Positions 1 to 9,320 are shown, counted from the stretch's first letter. The stretch is 64,000 nucleotides of DNA from Pseudomaricurvus sp965656525 (GCA_965656525.1 CBFHKY010000015.1:1-64000); one strand, 5' to 3'. Notes: generated by a model from the sequence alone, not told the origin. Program-made: numbers and translations.

Positions 1-512
1 AGGTCGTACTGCAAGGTGCCTTCAGTTTCTATCGCTTTGAGAGTGTTCTCGATGGCGGCTTCGTACACCAATTGTGGGTGTTCTAGAAGGTGCGCGCCGC
101 TGCCCTGACCACTGCTGATGGGGTTTTGCTGTGTCAGTGAGCGGCACAACCCATCAATGGTTTGGATACGGAGCCGGTTCGGGTTGTGCAGCAGTTGCCA
201 GCCTTGCTGTTGGTCTCGCTGAATAACTTTTTGTGCCAAATCCCAGCTGACTTGCTCGTGAGCAGCGTCGGGGCGTGGAAGAGTTGCGGCCTGCTGGATC
301 GCGCTGAAAATACGTTCTTGCATCTCGGCAGCGGCTTTGCGAGTAAAAGTGATGCAGACAATTTCTTCTGGGTGTTCGCACAATGGCAACAAGGTGAGTA
401 CACGCTGGGTGAGCAGCCCGGTTTTGCCTGAACCGGCAGGGGCGGCGACCGCAAAAGAGCGATTGGGATCCAGCGCTTGTTGTCGCGCCAAATGGTCAAT
501 AGGGAGGTTCAT
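1..512 (-). CDS. AddA/RecB-like UvrD-family helicase-nuclease, N-terminal part (cut by window edge)
   Basis: Superfamily 1 helicase that should unwind DNA ends for recombinational repair together with the neighbouring nuclease. The visible first 170 residues begin MNLPIDHLARQQALD and carry a Walker A motif AAPAGSGKT near residue 23, then ITFTRKAAAEMQERI (helicase motif Ia) and a QTIDGLCRSL segment, all typical of the UvrD/AddA N-terminus. The start overlaps the stop of the upstream gene by 4 bp (ATGA), so the two are translationally coupled. The remaining helicase motifs and any C-terminal nuclease domain lie outside the window. The helicase call is firm; AddA versus another UvrD-nuclease subtype rests on the partner gene. 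Confidence 0.88.
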   Translation of the reverse strand, partial: MNLPIDHLARQQALDPNRSFAVAAPAGSGKTGLLTQRVLTLLPLCEHPEEIVCITFTRKAAAEMQERIFSAIQQAATLPRPDAAHEQVSWDLAQKVIQRDQQQGWQLLHNPNRLRIQTIDGLCRSLTQQNPISSGQGSGAHLLEHPQLVYEAAIENTLKAIETEGTLQYD

Positions 513-3490
513 GCACGATCCTCCGGTTGACGATAAAAGCGGACAATATCTTCTTGTTCGGCACGCCGCACAATGGGGTCGAGGTGCTCATAAAAGCGCT
601 CTACTTGTGGCTTTTGCAAGTCGATGTTGGTGTCGCCCTGCAAAAATTCATCCGCCAGCAGTGACAGTTGCTTCTGCCAGTGAGCTTTAATGCTTTCCCA
701 GTCGTCAGGTAATTGTAGGCTGGGGCCTTTATCGGCAGATTGAATGCCTTCATGGTGCAGGCTGAGCTCCCCCAGGCCTTTCATAGTGATGTCTTTGGCA
801 TTGATTTGGGCAAACATAATGGCGTTAATATCCTGCTGGTAGCAGAGACAATACAGTGGCAGTTGAGGCTCTTCTGGCCTGTCACCGCCCCATTGTTTGG
901 CCGTGGGTGTGCCTGTTTTATAATCAATGACAATCAATTCGCCGCTGCTAAGTCGATCCATACGGTCGAGGCGTAAACGCAGCGCAATGCCGGCAAATTC
1001 TACGGCCAAGGTTTCTTCGTTGGCGACCACCTCGAACTCAGGTCGCTCACGTTCTAGCTGTAACCAGTGTGTAATCAGTTTCTTTTGTCGCTGCAGTTCT
1101 AGGGCGCAGTATTGATTGCCATAGATGTGTGGCTCGCGTCGCTGATAGCGCTGTATTTCATCACCAATCACTTTTGATAACGCCTGATCCAATTGCTGAT
1201 CCGTCAAGGTTAATAATTGCGCTTGCGTGCGCCAGTTTTTCCAGAGCACCGATAGGCTGTCGTGCAGTATTTGGCCGCGTTCGATCGGCGAAAAGCCAAG
1301 GCTGGGTGTGCGTTTATCCTGCGCCTGTAAGCGATGAATCAGAAATGCGGCGTAGGGCAACAGAGCTTGATGGCGAAAGATCTGGCTGCCACCTTTCAGA
1401 TGTTGGCGCTCATTATCACTTACCGCTGGTGCGGTACCCGTATTTAGCCACTGCAGGGACTGTGTCTGTGCCAGACGCTCTTGATAAGTTTGCCAGTCGT
1501 TCTGGCTGAGTTCGCTTGGTTTAGGGGGATCAGGTTGTACGGCGTTACGAGGCACACTTAAGGCTGTAAGCAAAGGGCTGGCTTGTTGTGGCCGATCTTC
1601 GTCGTACTGTGCGTAACTGGCCACCCAATAGCGGCTGCCGTGCTGGTAGTTTTGTAAAATCGAGCGGGCGTAATCCAGCTCGCGATCTGCATCGGCATGA
1701 GGCATTTTTTGTTGTCGTTGCAACGGAATAGGCAGCAGAGGATTCGGACTGGGTGTTGGGGGCCATTGGTGTTGGCTCATGCCTAACATCCAAACATGAC
1801 TGAAATCCAATCCGGCCCCCTCTAGAATCCCCAGCACTTGAATAGGGGATTCNNNNNNNNNNNNNNNNNNNNNNNNNNNNNNNNNNNNNNNNNNNNNNNN
1901 NNNNNNNNNNNNNNNNNNNNNNNNNNNNNNNNNNNNNNNNNNNNNNNNNNNNCTCATGCCTAACATCCAAACATGACTGAAATCCAATCCGGCCCCCTCT
2001 AGAATCCCCAGCACTTGAATAGGGGATTCTGGTGTCTGTGCTTGAAAATGGGTTTGGCCTACGGCTTGATTCAGCAGCTCCAGTGCCTTATGACAGGTAA
2101 TGCTTTGGCCAAGGTTATCCAGTTGGCAAAACTGATCCAATAATTGGTACCACTGATTCATTTGTTGGAATTCGTTGCTGTCTAGGCGCCTTTCACCGGG
2201 CCAACCTAAGCTGCGCAATTGTTTTTCGAACAGTTCTAGCCAGACTGAGGGCAAGTGCTGCTTACCAAATTGACGCCGCAGAGATTCTATATCCTGTAAG
2301 CGCCGATCCAGCTCTTGCCATACAGCTTGTAAGTCAAGCGCGATACTGTCTGGAGCAGGCTCGTGCTCCTCATTGGCAAAAGCGCATTCGTTTACCCAGC
2401 GGCGCAGTTGGCTTAAGCGAATGGCGCGGTGGTTCGCGCGTTGTAAACGGCGCTGAATCACGGTACTGATGTGAAGGTGTTCGCCGCCGATCCAAAACGG
2501 CGAATTGAATAAGCTTTGTAGGGTCTCCTGCTCCATATCTTGATGGTTGAGCTGCAATAGCGTTAGTGCATCATTAATCAACGCGGTAGAGCCCAATGGG
2601 ACACCTGCGGAAAAGTTGAATGGCAAGGTGTAGCGGGAAGTGTCTGGTAACGCGTAATGAGATTCGAGTACTTCGGTAAAAATGTGCTCTACACGCTGCC
2701 GGACTTGGCCAAGATTTGGACAAATGATGCCAATAGTCGCGTCGCTGTCTTGTTGAATAATGCTCTCGGACCACAGCGCGGCAGCTCGAATTTCATCATC
2801 GACATTGGGATAAGAGGTAACCGTAAAGCCATCTGGTTGTCGATTGGTATCGTTAGCGGGTAAGAACTGATAGTGATCGGCCATATTGGCAAACAAATAC
2901 CGCTGCAGAGGAGGGCAATCGTCAAAGCCCAATAAAATAAGCTCGGGAAGCCGAGCTACTTTATTGGTTTGTGCCAAGGTGACTAAGTGCTGCTGAAGGT
3001 GCTCTTTGGTCATGAGTTGGCGGGCTTTTAAAGCTTCCTCAAATCTCTCGGCCCAAGCAGGGAAAGGGCTGTCGTAGTGCCAACTTTGTTCTAAACAAAT
3101 CGTCGTAAGTTGTGCGGGCTCCAGTTGCCAGCGCAGCAATACCTGATAGGCGTTGTGGGCATCGCTGGCCAAACGCAAGGGGTTTATCAGCTCGGCACCG
3201 TCGGTGTGCTCATTAATGATTTGTAACCAGAGTTGTTGCGCGGCTTGATCGCTGATTAAGGTGGGTGCAGAAGGAAGTAAATGTTGGTCCAGCGCAGACC
3301 AATAGGCCTCTTGCAACCATTCATCAACACTGTGAATGTTGGGGGCTCGCCAGCGATTGAGACCAGCCGGCTGCTGTAAGTGATAAGCCGCAAGAATTTT
3401 GTTCTTTAAACGATGGTTGGGTGTCAGCACCCAAGCCCCATCTTCTAGAGGTGTCAGTAGATTATCAATTTGAAAAAGCGTGCGACCCAT
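509..3490 (-). CDS. AddB-like PD-(D/E)XK nuclease, probable DNA repair protein (frame crosses a scaffold gap)
   Basis: Partner of the AddA-like helicase downstream. The N-terminus resembles an inactivated helicase of the AddB type, and the C-terminal third has a RecB-like nuclease core with LRLDRMDRL, IDYKTG and QLPLY motifs. As written the ORF is 993 codons and includes 100 N. The N run plus one duplicated 77-bp flank is 177 bp, exactly 59 codons, so the frame survives and the true protein should be about 934 residues, the usual size for the 'probable DNA repair protein' family that pairs with a UvrD helicase. The start is the ATG at 3490. The pair would act in double-strand break processing. 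Confidence 0.85.
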   Translation of the reverse strand: MGRTLFQIDNLLTPLEDGAWVLTPNHRLKNKILAAYHLQQPAGLNRWRAPNIHSVDEWLQEAYWSALDQHLLPSAPTLISDQAAQQLWLQIINEHTDGAELINPLRLASDAHNAYQVLLRWQLEPAQLTTICLEQSWHYDSPFPAWAERFEEALKARQLMTKEHLQQHLVTLAQTNKVARLPELILLGFDDCPPLQRYLFANMADHYQFLPANDTNRQPDGFTVTSYPNVDDEIRAAALWSESIIQQDSDATIGIICPNLGQVRQRVEHIFTEVLESHYALPDTSRYTLPFNFSAGVPLGSTALINDALTLLQLNHQDMEQETLQSLFNSPFWIGGEHLHISTVIQRRLQRANHRAIRLSQLRRWVNECAFANEEHEPAPDSIALDLQAVWQELDRRLQDIESLRRQFGKQHLPSVWLELFEKQLRSLGWPGERRLDSNEFQQMNQWYQLLDQFCQLDNLGQSITCHKALELLNQAVGQTHFQAQTPESPIQVLGILEGAGLDFSHVWMLGMXXXXXXXXXXXXXXXXXXXXXXXXXXXXXXXXXXESPIQVLGILEGAGLDFSHVWMLGMSQHQWPPTPSPNPLLPIPLQRQQKMPHADADRELDYARSILQNYQHGSRYWVASYAQYDEDRPQQASPLLTALSVPRNAVQPDPPKPSELSQNDWQTYQERLAQTQSLQWLNTGTAPAVSDNERQHLKGGSQIFRHQALLPYAAFLIHRLQAQDKRTPSLGFSPIERGQILHDSLSVLWKNWRTQAQLLTLTDQQLDQALSKVIGDEIQRYQRREPHIYGNQYCALELQRQKKLITHWLQLERERPEFEVVANEETLAVEFAGIALRLRLDRMDRLSSGELIVIDYKTGTPTAKQWGGDRPEEPQLPLYCLCYQQDINAIMFAQINAKDITMKGLGELSLHHEGIQSADKGPSLQLPDDWESIKAHWQKQLSLLADEFLQGDTNIDLQKPQVERFYEHLDPIVRRAEQEDIVRFYRQPEDRA
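1776..2029. repeat. 100-N scaffold gap (1853-1952) between two exact 77-bp copies
   Basis: The 77 bases at 1776-1852 are repeated exactly at 1953-2029, immediately either side of exactly 100 N. A de Bruijn assembler with k=77 leaves contig ends that share 77 bp, so this is most simply two abutting contigs that were scaffolded but not merged. The second gap in the window has the same structure. Deleting 177 bp restores a continuous protein with no duplicated segment. Confidence 0.93.
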
Positions 3491-3699
3491 GAAAGATACT
3501 TTATCTGGCGAACAAAGATCTCATGTTCTCATAGAGCCAAGTGCAAGTCATGTATTGCTCATAGCGGGTATGGGCCGAAAGGGTAACGTGTGATGCGGTC
3601 TGGCTTGGTTTAAATCAGTCTCATTTGAAACCGAGTTACCGAAGTTGTTTGGGGCAATGTTAGCTGCCGCACAACACGCTCAGGGTGTCTTGGAAGTGG

Positions 3700-3990
3700 T
3701 TAGCCGGACATCCTAGATTTGTAGTCGCGCACAATACCATTGAAGTCTTCAGCAACCTTGTGCATGTCATCCACCATATCGTTATACCTATTTGTATTTG
3801 GTGCGCACTCTAGATAGGTTTCTGCGGCATCAAGAAAAGCCTTAACATCATTTTTTGCTTTAATCATCTGTGGTGTGACGGCTGTGGCTGGGTCTGGCAA
3901 GGTAGGCACATCGGGCTTACTGCACGCCAGTGTTAGATTGGAGCAGGCGAGTAAAGCCATGGCGATGAAAGAAGGTTTCAACATGATCAC
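3700..3990 (-). CDS. Small exported Cys-containing protein, paralogue of the gene at 9406-9729
   Basis: I do not recognise a named family. The 96 residues start with a signal-like stretch (MIMLKPSFIAMALLACSNLTLAC), and a lipobox-like LLAC ends at Cys16. After it comes a mature part with CSKPDVPTLPDP, TPQMIKAKND, DAAE.YL.C and a C-terminal YK.RMSG, all shared with the protein at 9406-9729. Two cysteines (about 23 and 62) are conserved in the pair and could form a disulfide. It is probably periplasmic or lipid-anchored; the function is unknown. The start may be Met1 or Met3. Confidence 0.7.
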   Translation of the reverse strand: MIMLKPSFIAMALLACSNLTLACSKPDVPTLPDPATAVTPQMIKAKNDVKAFLDAAETYLECAPNTNRYNDMVDDMHKVAEDFNGIVRDYKSRMSG

Positions 3991-4307
3991 AGTTCCTGGT
4001 TATTTTTCTTAGTGTTGATTTCGCTTGTTGGTAAAGCTCGCAGGCTTGATAAATAAGTTATCGGCTCCAGCTGATCAAACTTCAATTAAAATTTAGCACA
4101 GGTTTTTCAAACGTGGGGGAAAGGGAGGGCAATAAGTTATAAAAGTTTGAAATTAGTATAACTTTTTCGTCTTTGGTTTGTTATAAGGCACAGGGGCTTA
4201 TAGGGAGGGATTCAAAGCCGTGTGACCTAGATGCGGTTAGTGTGTTGCAAGCCTTTAAAATGTGGATAGAGCCGCAGAAAAGAGAAAGACCTGCCGCTGT
4301 GATTGGT
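3991..4307. other. Intergenic region, no gene seen
   Basis: AT-rich sequence between the tail of the TPR gene and the start of the small exported protein, both on the minus strand. It must hold the promoter of the latter. I see no convincing ORF, RNA gene or terminator. Confidence 0.5.
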
Positions 4308-4742
4308 TTAGCCTTCGTTGGTGTGAATCAGGTCTCCAATGGCGTTGAGGTAGCAGGGGTCCTCTTTGGCAAAAAGTGACTCCCCGCCTAGGTGATAAGC
4401 TTTATAAAGATGGGTGCGGGCATAGGGTTTTTCACCTAATCGAAAAAGACATTGACCTAAGCGCAAGTGTACAAAGGGGTTGTCTTGTACCTGCGGGCAG
4501 TGGTTTGCTGAGCGTAAGGCTTCACAGCCGGGGGTGTATTGTTTTAGTCGATAGTAGCTATCGCCAATACCCACTAAAACCCAGCCGGCTTCGGCGTATT
4601 GCGTCTGAGGCTTGGGTAGCATTACCCAACCTTGGTAGAATAAACGAAGCGCTTTGCGGAAATCCCCTTGATCGTAAGTCTGATAGGCGTTTGCGCAAAG
4701 TTCCTTGATTTTGTCGGTGGTCTCTCTAGTTAGTGTGCTCAT
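4308..4742 (-). CDS. Tetratricopeptide-repeat protein, orphan
   Basis: A 144-residue helical protein with TPR-like repeats: ANAYQTYDQGDFRKAL, GIGDSYYRLKQYTPG and HLRLGQCLFRLGEKPYA. Short proteins of this form (an 'NPFVHLRLGQ' segment followed by 'EDPxYL' near the C-terminus) are often seen beside polymorphic toxin or secretion genes, possibly as immunity or adaptor proteins. No toxin gene is next to it here. It has no signal peptide, so it is probably cytoplasmic and binds another protein. The start is the ATG at 4742. The TPR call is solid; the biological role is open. Confidence 0.75.
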   Translation of the reverse strand: MSTLTRETTDKIKELCANAYQTYDQGDFRKALRLFYQGWVMLPKPQTQYAEAGWVLVGIGDSYYRLKQYTPGCEALRSANHCPQVQDNPFVHLRLGQCLFRLGEKPYARTHLYKAYHLGGESLFAKEDPCYLNAIGDLIHTNEG

Positions 4743-4808
4743 AAGATGGCTGTGATTCTATGGGTAGAGTGTTTCGGATTGAAGCTCTGGAGGTTTCTGA
4801 CTGTTGGT

Positions 4809-5062
4809 GCTACATACGAGCAACGGTTAAATTGATCATATTCTGATCTGATTATAAATGTTTTATCCCTTAAAAGCGTCACTGTNNNNNNNNNNNNNNN
4901 NNNNNNNNNNNNNNNNNNNNNNNNNNNNNNNNNNNNNNNNNNNNNNNNNNNNNNNNNNNNNNNNNNNNNNNNNNNNNNNNNNNNNGCTACATACGAGCAA
5001 CGGTTAAATTGATCATATTCTGATCTGATTATAAATGTTTTATCCCTTAAAAGCGTCACTGT
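4809..5062. repeat. 100-N scaffold gap (4886-4985) between two exact 77-bp copies
   Basis: The bases at 4809-4885 recur exactly at 4986-5062 on the far side of exactly 100 N, the same 77+100+77 arrangement as at 1776-2029. It lies in the intergenic space between the minus-strand TPR gene and rmuC, so no protein is broken. The real intergenic distance is 177 bp shorter than drawn. Confidence 0.93.
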
Positions 5063-5134
5063 AAATGGTGTGATGTGTCGTGTAAATATAACGAGCTTAA
5101 CCGGCAAAAACAAAATCAATTTATGGAAAGTTTC

Positions 5135-6667
5135 ATGCAATCTTCTTTATCGGTAATGACATTGCTAGCGTTGTGTTCGCTGTTCACATTGGTGGTGGCA
5201 GGTTTTGTCTGGTTATTGTGTCGCCGGCAGTATCAGCAAGCTCAGTCCGAATGGGAGGCGAGGTCATTTGAGTTGCAAGAGCAGTTGATTCATAAAGATC
5301 ACGTTGTGGCGCAAATTAACAGCCAAATGGCACATGTACAGCAAGCACTTGAAACATCGAAAACGGAACGTCAGCAGCTCGTGACCGAGTTGACCACAGA
5401 GCGACATAAGCTGTTACAAGAAAGTCAAAAATGTGCTGGTTTGCAAGCAGTGCAAAAAGATTATGACGAAATCAAGCAGCGTTTACAGCAGCGAGATATC
5501 GAGTTTCGACAGCTTTCTATTGAGCATGAAAGTGGGGTTGTTAAAATGGCCGCCGAGACAAAAGCGTTAGAAGAAAAAATGGCGCTGCTCAAAGATGCAA
5601 AAGAGCAGCTGAACAATGAGTTTACGTTGTTAGCCAACCGCATTTTTGAAGAAAAACAAGCGAACTTTTCTGAGCAGAGCCAACAAAATATTAAGGCCAG
5701 TGTCGATCCATTACGTGAACAAATAGAGTCTTTCCGTAAAAAAGTCGAAGACGCCTACGACAAAGAAAATGCAGAGCGCAACAAATTGGTGGGTCATATT
5801 TTGGAGTTGCAAAAGCAGACTCAACAAATTGGCTTAGATGCTATTAACCTGACCAATGCCCTTAAAGGGGATAACAAGGCACAGGGGAGTTGGGGTGAGG
5901 TGATTTTAGAGCGTTTACTCGAACAATCTGGCCTGCAAAAGGGCATCGAATACGACGTGCAGGTGTCATTGCAAAACGAAGCTGGGCAGCGTCGTCACCC
6001 TGATGTCATTGTGAGATTACCAGAAGAAAAAGACATTGTGATTGACTCGAAAGTGTCTTTGGTGCATTACGAACAAGCCGTATCCGCAATCGACGACAAA
6101 GCTCGACAAGAGGCTTTGAAACGACATGTCGTCTCCATGCGAACACACATTCAGCAGTTGAGTCATAAGTCTTATGAGAAGCTCGAGGGCATTCGGTCTT
6201 TGGACTTTGTTTTTCTGTTTGTTCCGATTGAAGCAGCTTTTATGGCGGCGATGCAACAAGACCCTATGCTTTTTCAGGATGCTTATGACAAACACATCAT
6301 CTTGGTTAGTCCGACCACATTAATGGCAACGTTGCGCACGGTGGAAAATATTTGGCGTTATGAAAAACAAAACCGCAACGCCGAAGAAATCGCTCGTCAA
6401 GCGGGGGGGCTGTACGATCAATTTGCACTGATGTTAGAGGCGTTTTCTGACATAGGTAAGCAGCTAGAAAAAGCCCAAGAAGCCTATGACCTGACTCAAA
6501 AGCGCTGGAGCACAGGGCGAGGTAATGTCATTCGACGAATTGAACAGTTGCGTAAGTTAGGGGCAAAGACAAAAAAACGTTTAGCTCTGGACGTTGAGGA
6601 TGACAGTGCAGATGAAGCCAATATGACGAAAGCTCAAGCTGTTGCCTTAGCGGAAAGGGATTCCTAG
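5135..6667 (+). CDS. rmuC: DNA recombination protein RmuC
   Basis: RmuC limits inversions at short inverted repeats and is thought to be a membrane-tethered nuclease. The sequence shows an N-terminal membrane helix (MTLLALCSLFTLVVAGFVWLL), a long coiled coil rich in Gln/Glu/Lys, then the RmuC core with ALKGDNKAQGSWGEVILERLLE and a PD-(D/E)XK-like HPDVIVRLPEEKDIVIDSKVSL region. From the ATG at 5135 it is 510 residues, normal for the family. That ATG has a GGA at 5125-5127 with 7-nt spacing. An upstream GTG at 5075 and an ATG at 5123 are in frame but lack a ribosome site. The stop overlaps the next gene's start by 1 bp. Confidence 0.93.
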   Translation: MQSSLSVMTLLALCSLFTLVVAGFVWLLCRRQYQQAQSEWEARSFELQEQLIHKDHVVAQINSQMAHVQQALETSKTERQQLVTELTTERHKLLQESQKCAGLQAVQKDYDEIKQRLQQRDIEFRQLSIEHESGVVKMAAETKALEEKMALLKDAKEQLNNEFTLLANRIFEEKQANFSEQSQQNIKASVDPLREQIESFRKKVEDAYDKENAERNKLVGHILELQKQTQQIGLDAINLTNALKGDNKAQGSWGEVILERLLEQSGLQKGIEYDVQVSLQNEAGQRRHPDVIVRLPEEKDIVIDSKVSLVHYEQAVSAIDDKARQEALKRHVVSMRTHIQQLSHKSYEKLEGIRSLDFVFLFVPIEAAFMAAMQQDPMLFQDAYDKHIILVSPTTLMATLRTVENIWRYEKQNRNAEEIARQAGGLYDQFALMLEAFSDIGKQLEKAQEAYDLTQKRWSTGRGNVIRRIEQLRKLGAKTKKRLALDVEDDSADEANMTKAQAVALAERDS

Positions 6668-7611
6668 TGCTGGCCACACTTAGCTTTGCTTTATCGGTGA
6701 CTCTCCCCATATTTTTATCATTACTGATCGGGGTTGCTTTGCGGTATGTCGGTTGGCTAACACCTCGCTGGGTGGATCGATTATCGGTATTGGTATTTTA
6801 CGTGAGCTTACCGCTGTTGATGTTCAGTAGTGTGGTGCGATTCCCTGTGAGCACGTTATTTCAGCCGATACCAACGGCTGTTGGTATCGGAATTACGTTA
6901 CTGACATGGGGTGGGTATCAGCGCTTAAATAAACATCGCCAGCAACCAGCACCTGAGAGCACCGTTGCCGAGCAAGCCGTGATGCGGGGGAACTTAGGCA
7001 TTGTGGGCATTTCATTGTGTCTCAATGCTTACGGCCCTGCAGTGCTGCCGAAGGCTTCACTGTTGATGGCAATGATGACGATCACTTACAACATTTTGAG
7101 TGTGTATATCTTTGTGAAAGGTATGGGACAGGGTGACATAAAAGCGCTATCACTGATTAAAAACTTACTGAAAAACCCTTTGATCGTCGGGATTTTGATC
7201 GGTGCTCTTGCGGTTTTATTGGGGTTGAGACCTCCTAGTGAGTGGTTTGAGTTCACCGAGTGGTGGCTCCAGTGGACTCTGCCTTTGGCGTTGGTGGCCA
7301 TTGGTGGCAGCTTAAATTACGCTAGTTTTTTAGCGCACCGTGCGCTGTGCATTGAAGTGTCGCTGATTAAATTAATCGCTTTGCCTGCTGCAGCGGTGTT
7401 ATTCATGTTGTTGTTTGGCCTGCAAGGTGAAATGTTGGGCATTATCTTTTTGTTTTGTGCCAGCCCTGTAGCCGCGGTCAGTTTTGTAATGGCAAAAGCC
7501 TACAAAGCCAATGCCAATTTAGCGGCTACGTTGGTGGTGGTAACGACGTTAGCGTCATTATTGTCCGTGAGTGTTGGTGTGTTCGCACTGCGAAGTTTAG
7601 GTGTTATGTAA
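6667..7611 (+). CDS. AEC-family (auxin efflux carrier type) transporter
   Basis: A 314-residue inner-membrane protein with about ten hydrophobic helices in two halves around a hydrophilic loop, the layout of the AEC/BASS-like permease family (MdcF and YfdV relatives). Recognisable segments are PIFLSLLIGVALRYVG at the N-terminus, RGNLGIVGISL in the middle and FCASPVAAVSFVMAKAY near the end. The substrate cannot be read from sequence; characterised bacterial members move small carboxylates. It starts with GTG overlapping the rmuC stop (TAGTG), so it is in the same transcript. Confidence 0.85.
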   Translation: MLATLSFALSVTLPIFLSLLIGVALRYVGWLTPRWVDRLSVLVFYVSLPLLMFSSVVRFPVSTLFQPIPTAVGIGITLLTWGGYQRLNKHRQQPAPESTVAEQAVMRGNLGIVGISLCLNAYGPAVLPKASLLMAMMTITYNILSVYIFVKGMGQGDIKALSLIKNLLKNPLIVGILIGALAVLLGLRPPSEWFEFTEWWLQWTLPLALVAIGGSLNYASFLAHRALCIEVSLIKLIALPAAAVLFMLLFGLQGEMLGIIFLFCASPVAAVSFVMAKAYKANANLAATLVVVTTLASLLSVSVGVFALRSLGVM

Positions 7612-7702
7612 TGTACATCACATCACTGAGTGAACTCGTAGGCAAAACGCTGTGTATAAGTAAGAAGTTGAACGTGATTGTTATAAATGGGATTGATAAA
7701 AC

Positions 7703-8176
7703 ATGAGTGAGTTTTTTAGTAATACGATGGTCTGGCTGCTGCTGGGTGGCGCCATCATTATTTCGTTGTCGGCCATTGCAGGGTATTACGTTTGGGCGTT
7801 ATACCAGCAAAGTAAGCGTCAACAGCGGCAAATGGCTGAGTTACGCGAGGCGGGTGAAGCTCAACGTAAGCGCGTGAACAACAGTATTCAGATATTGGCC
7901 CAAGCGATTTTGTCGGAACAAGTCACGCTCACTGAAGGCGCTATTCGGATCAAGGTGTTATTGGACAGTTTGTCTGTGGATGACGTGACCCGTGAAAGTT
8001 ACCGAGCGTTCTACTTGTTGGCTCAAGCTACCGATCATATTCCTATTCTGGAAGAGTGGAAATCGCTGAGCACCAAGAAAAAACTAGAGCTGAATCAACA
8101 ACGTGAAAAGCTGGAGAAAGATCATCGTGAGTTTGTCTGCGATGCGGCGCAGCGCATTCAGGGTCAGCAATTCTAG
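7703..8176 (+). CDS. DUF2489 family membrane-anchored protein
   Basis: 157 residues: one N-terminal membrane helix (about 9-31) followed by a charged, helical cytoplasmic part with the sequence QILAQAILSEQVTLTEGAIRIKVLLD that marks the DUF2489 family of gammaproteobacteria. The function is unknown. It is 91 bp after the AEC gene and faces trmA tail to tail. The start is the ATG at 7703; no alternative is better. Confidence 0.82.
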   Translation: MSEFFSNTMVWLLLGGAIIISLSAIAGYYVWALYQQSKRQQRQMAELREAGEAQRKRVNNSIQILAQAILSEQVTLTEGAIRIKVLLDSLSVDDVTRESYRAFYLLAQATDHIPILEEWKSLSTKKKLELNQQREKLEKDHREFVCDAAQRIQGQQF

Positions 8177-8231
8177 CTCTTCAGGTTTTTAATCCACTCT
8201 TTCTGTACATATGTGAAAGTAATGACGCCAT

Positions 8232-9320
8232 TTAGCGGCGTCTTAACAGCACGCCTGACTCCATGTGGTGTGTATAGGGAAACTGATCAAACAGTGCGAA
8301 TCGCTCGATTGAGTGAGTTTCTGTCAGCTGTTGAAGGTTTTGCGTGAGTGTTTCAGGGTTGCACGATACGTATAGGATTTGATCGAATTTTTGTATCACG
8401 CTGCAAGTGTGGTCATCTAACCCGGCTCTTGGTGGGTCAACAAATACCGTAGAAAACTGATAAGACGCTAAATCAACATGAGCCAAACGACGAAACTCGC
8501 GTACGTTGTCCATGGCTTGCGAGAGCTCTTCACTGGACATTCGCACCAACTGCACATTATCAATATTATTTTGCTTTAGGTTGAAAATAGCCGAGTTTAC
8601 TGAAGTCTTGGAGATCTCTGTGGCCAAGACTCGATCAAAACATCGCGAAAGAGGAACCGTAAAGTTACCGTTCCCACAGTACAATTCCAATAGATCTCCC
8701 TTGCTGTTCGACAGTGCATTCTGAGCCCAGCTGAGCATGCTTTCACAGACACTGGCATTGGGTTGAGTGAACCCGGTCTCTACCTGCTGATAATGATACG
8801 GTATGCCGTTTACGGTGAGGGTCTCCATGACAAAATCTTGTCCGATCACATGTTTTTTCTTGCGGCTACGACCGATTAAATTAATATTTAACGCCGCAGC
8901 CAGTGCGGATGCACGTTCTTGCCACTCCTCATTGAGTGGACGGTGGTATATCAAAGTGACCACCGCTTCTTCACGTTGGGTTGTTAAAAATTCTACCTGA
9001 AATAAGCGTTTTGACAGTATATCGTCTTGATTGATTTCTTCTAAGAGTTGCGGCATCAGACGGTTGATTAGCGCATTGGCCACAGGGAATGTATCAATGA
9101 TAAAGGGTTTTTTATATTCGCCTGGCTGATACATGGCGTAATGCGAACGATTGCCTTCGTGCCAAATTTTAAATTCAGCGCGCATCCGATAATGACTAAC
9201 GGGGGACGGGAAAACCTCTAGCTCAGGGGGAGCAAAAGGAGCAAACATCGAACCAATACTGTCGACTTTCTGTTGCAGTTGTTCGGGGTAACGCTCTGGG
9301 AAAACCTGATGAATACTCAT
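8232..9320 (-). CDS. trmA: tRNA (uracil-5-)-methyltransferase TrmA
   Basis: Makes ribothymidine at position 54 of tRNA using S-adenosylmethionine. The 362-residue length matches E. coli TrmA. It has the SAM-binding LLELYCGNGNFTVPLSR, the DPPRAGLD motif and the catalytic-cysteine motif YVSCNPETL, and the N-terminal region (HYRMRAEFKIWHEG) is typical. There is no TRAM domain, which separates TrmA from RlmD/RlmC. It is tail to tail with the DUF2489 gene, and about 55 bp separate the two stops. Confidence 0.96.
   Translation of the reverse strand: MSIHQVFPERYPEQLQQKVDSIGSMFAPFAPPELEVFPSPVSHYRMRAEFKIWHEGNRSHYAMYQPGEYKKPFIIDTFPVANALINRLMPQLLEEINQDDILSKRLFQVEFLTTQREEAVVTLIYHRPLNEEWQERASALAAALNINLIGRSRKKKHVIGQDFVMETLTVNGIPYHYQQVETGFTQPNASVCESMLSWAQNALSNSKGDLLELYCGNGNFTVPLSRCFDRVLATEISKTSVNSAIFNLKQNNIDNVQLVRMSSEELSQAMDNVREFRRLAHVDLASYQFSTVFVDPPRAGLDDHTCSVIQKFDQILYVSCNPETLTQNLQQLTETHSIERFALFDQFPYTHHMESGVLLRRR

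Noticed and set aside
4739..5140. 133-codon minus-strand frame spanning the second N gap
   Set aside because: It exists only because N codons and a duplicated 77-bp flank are read through; no ribosome site and no recognisable protein.
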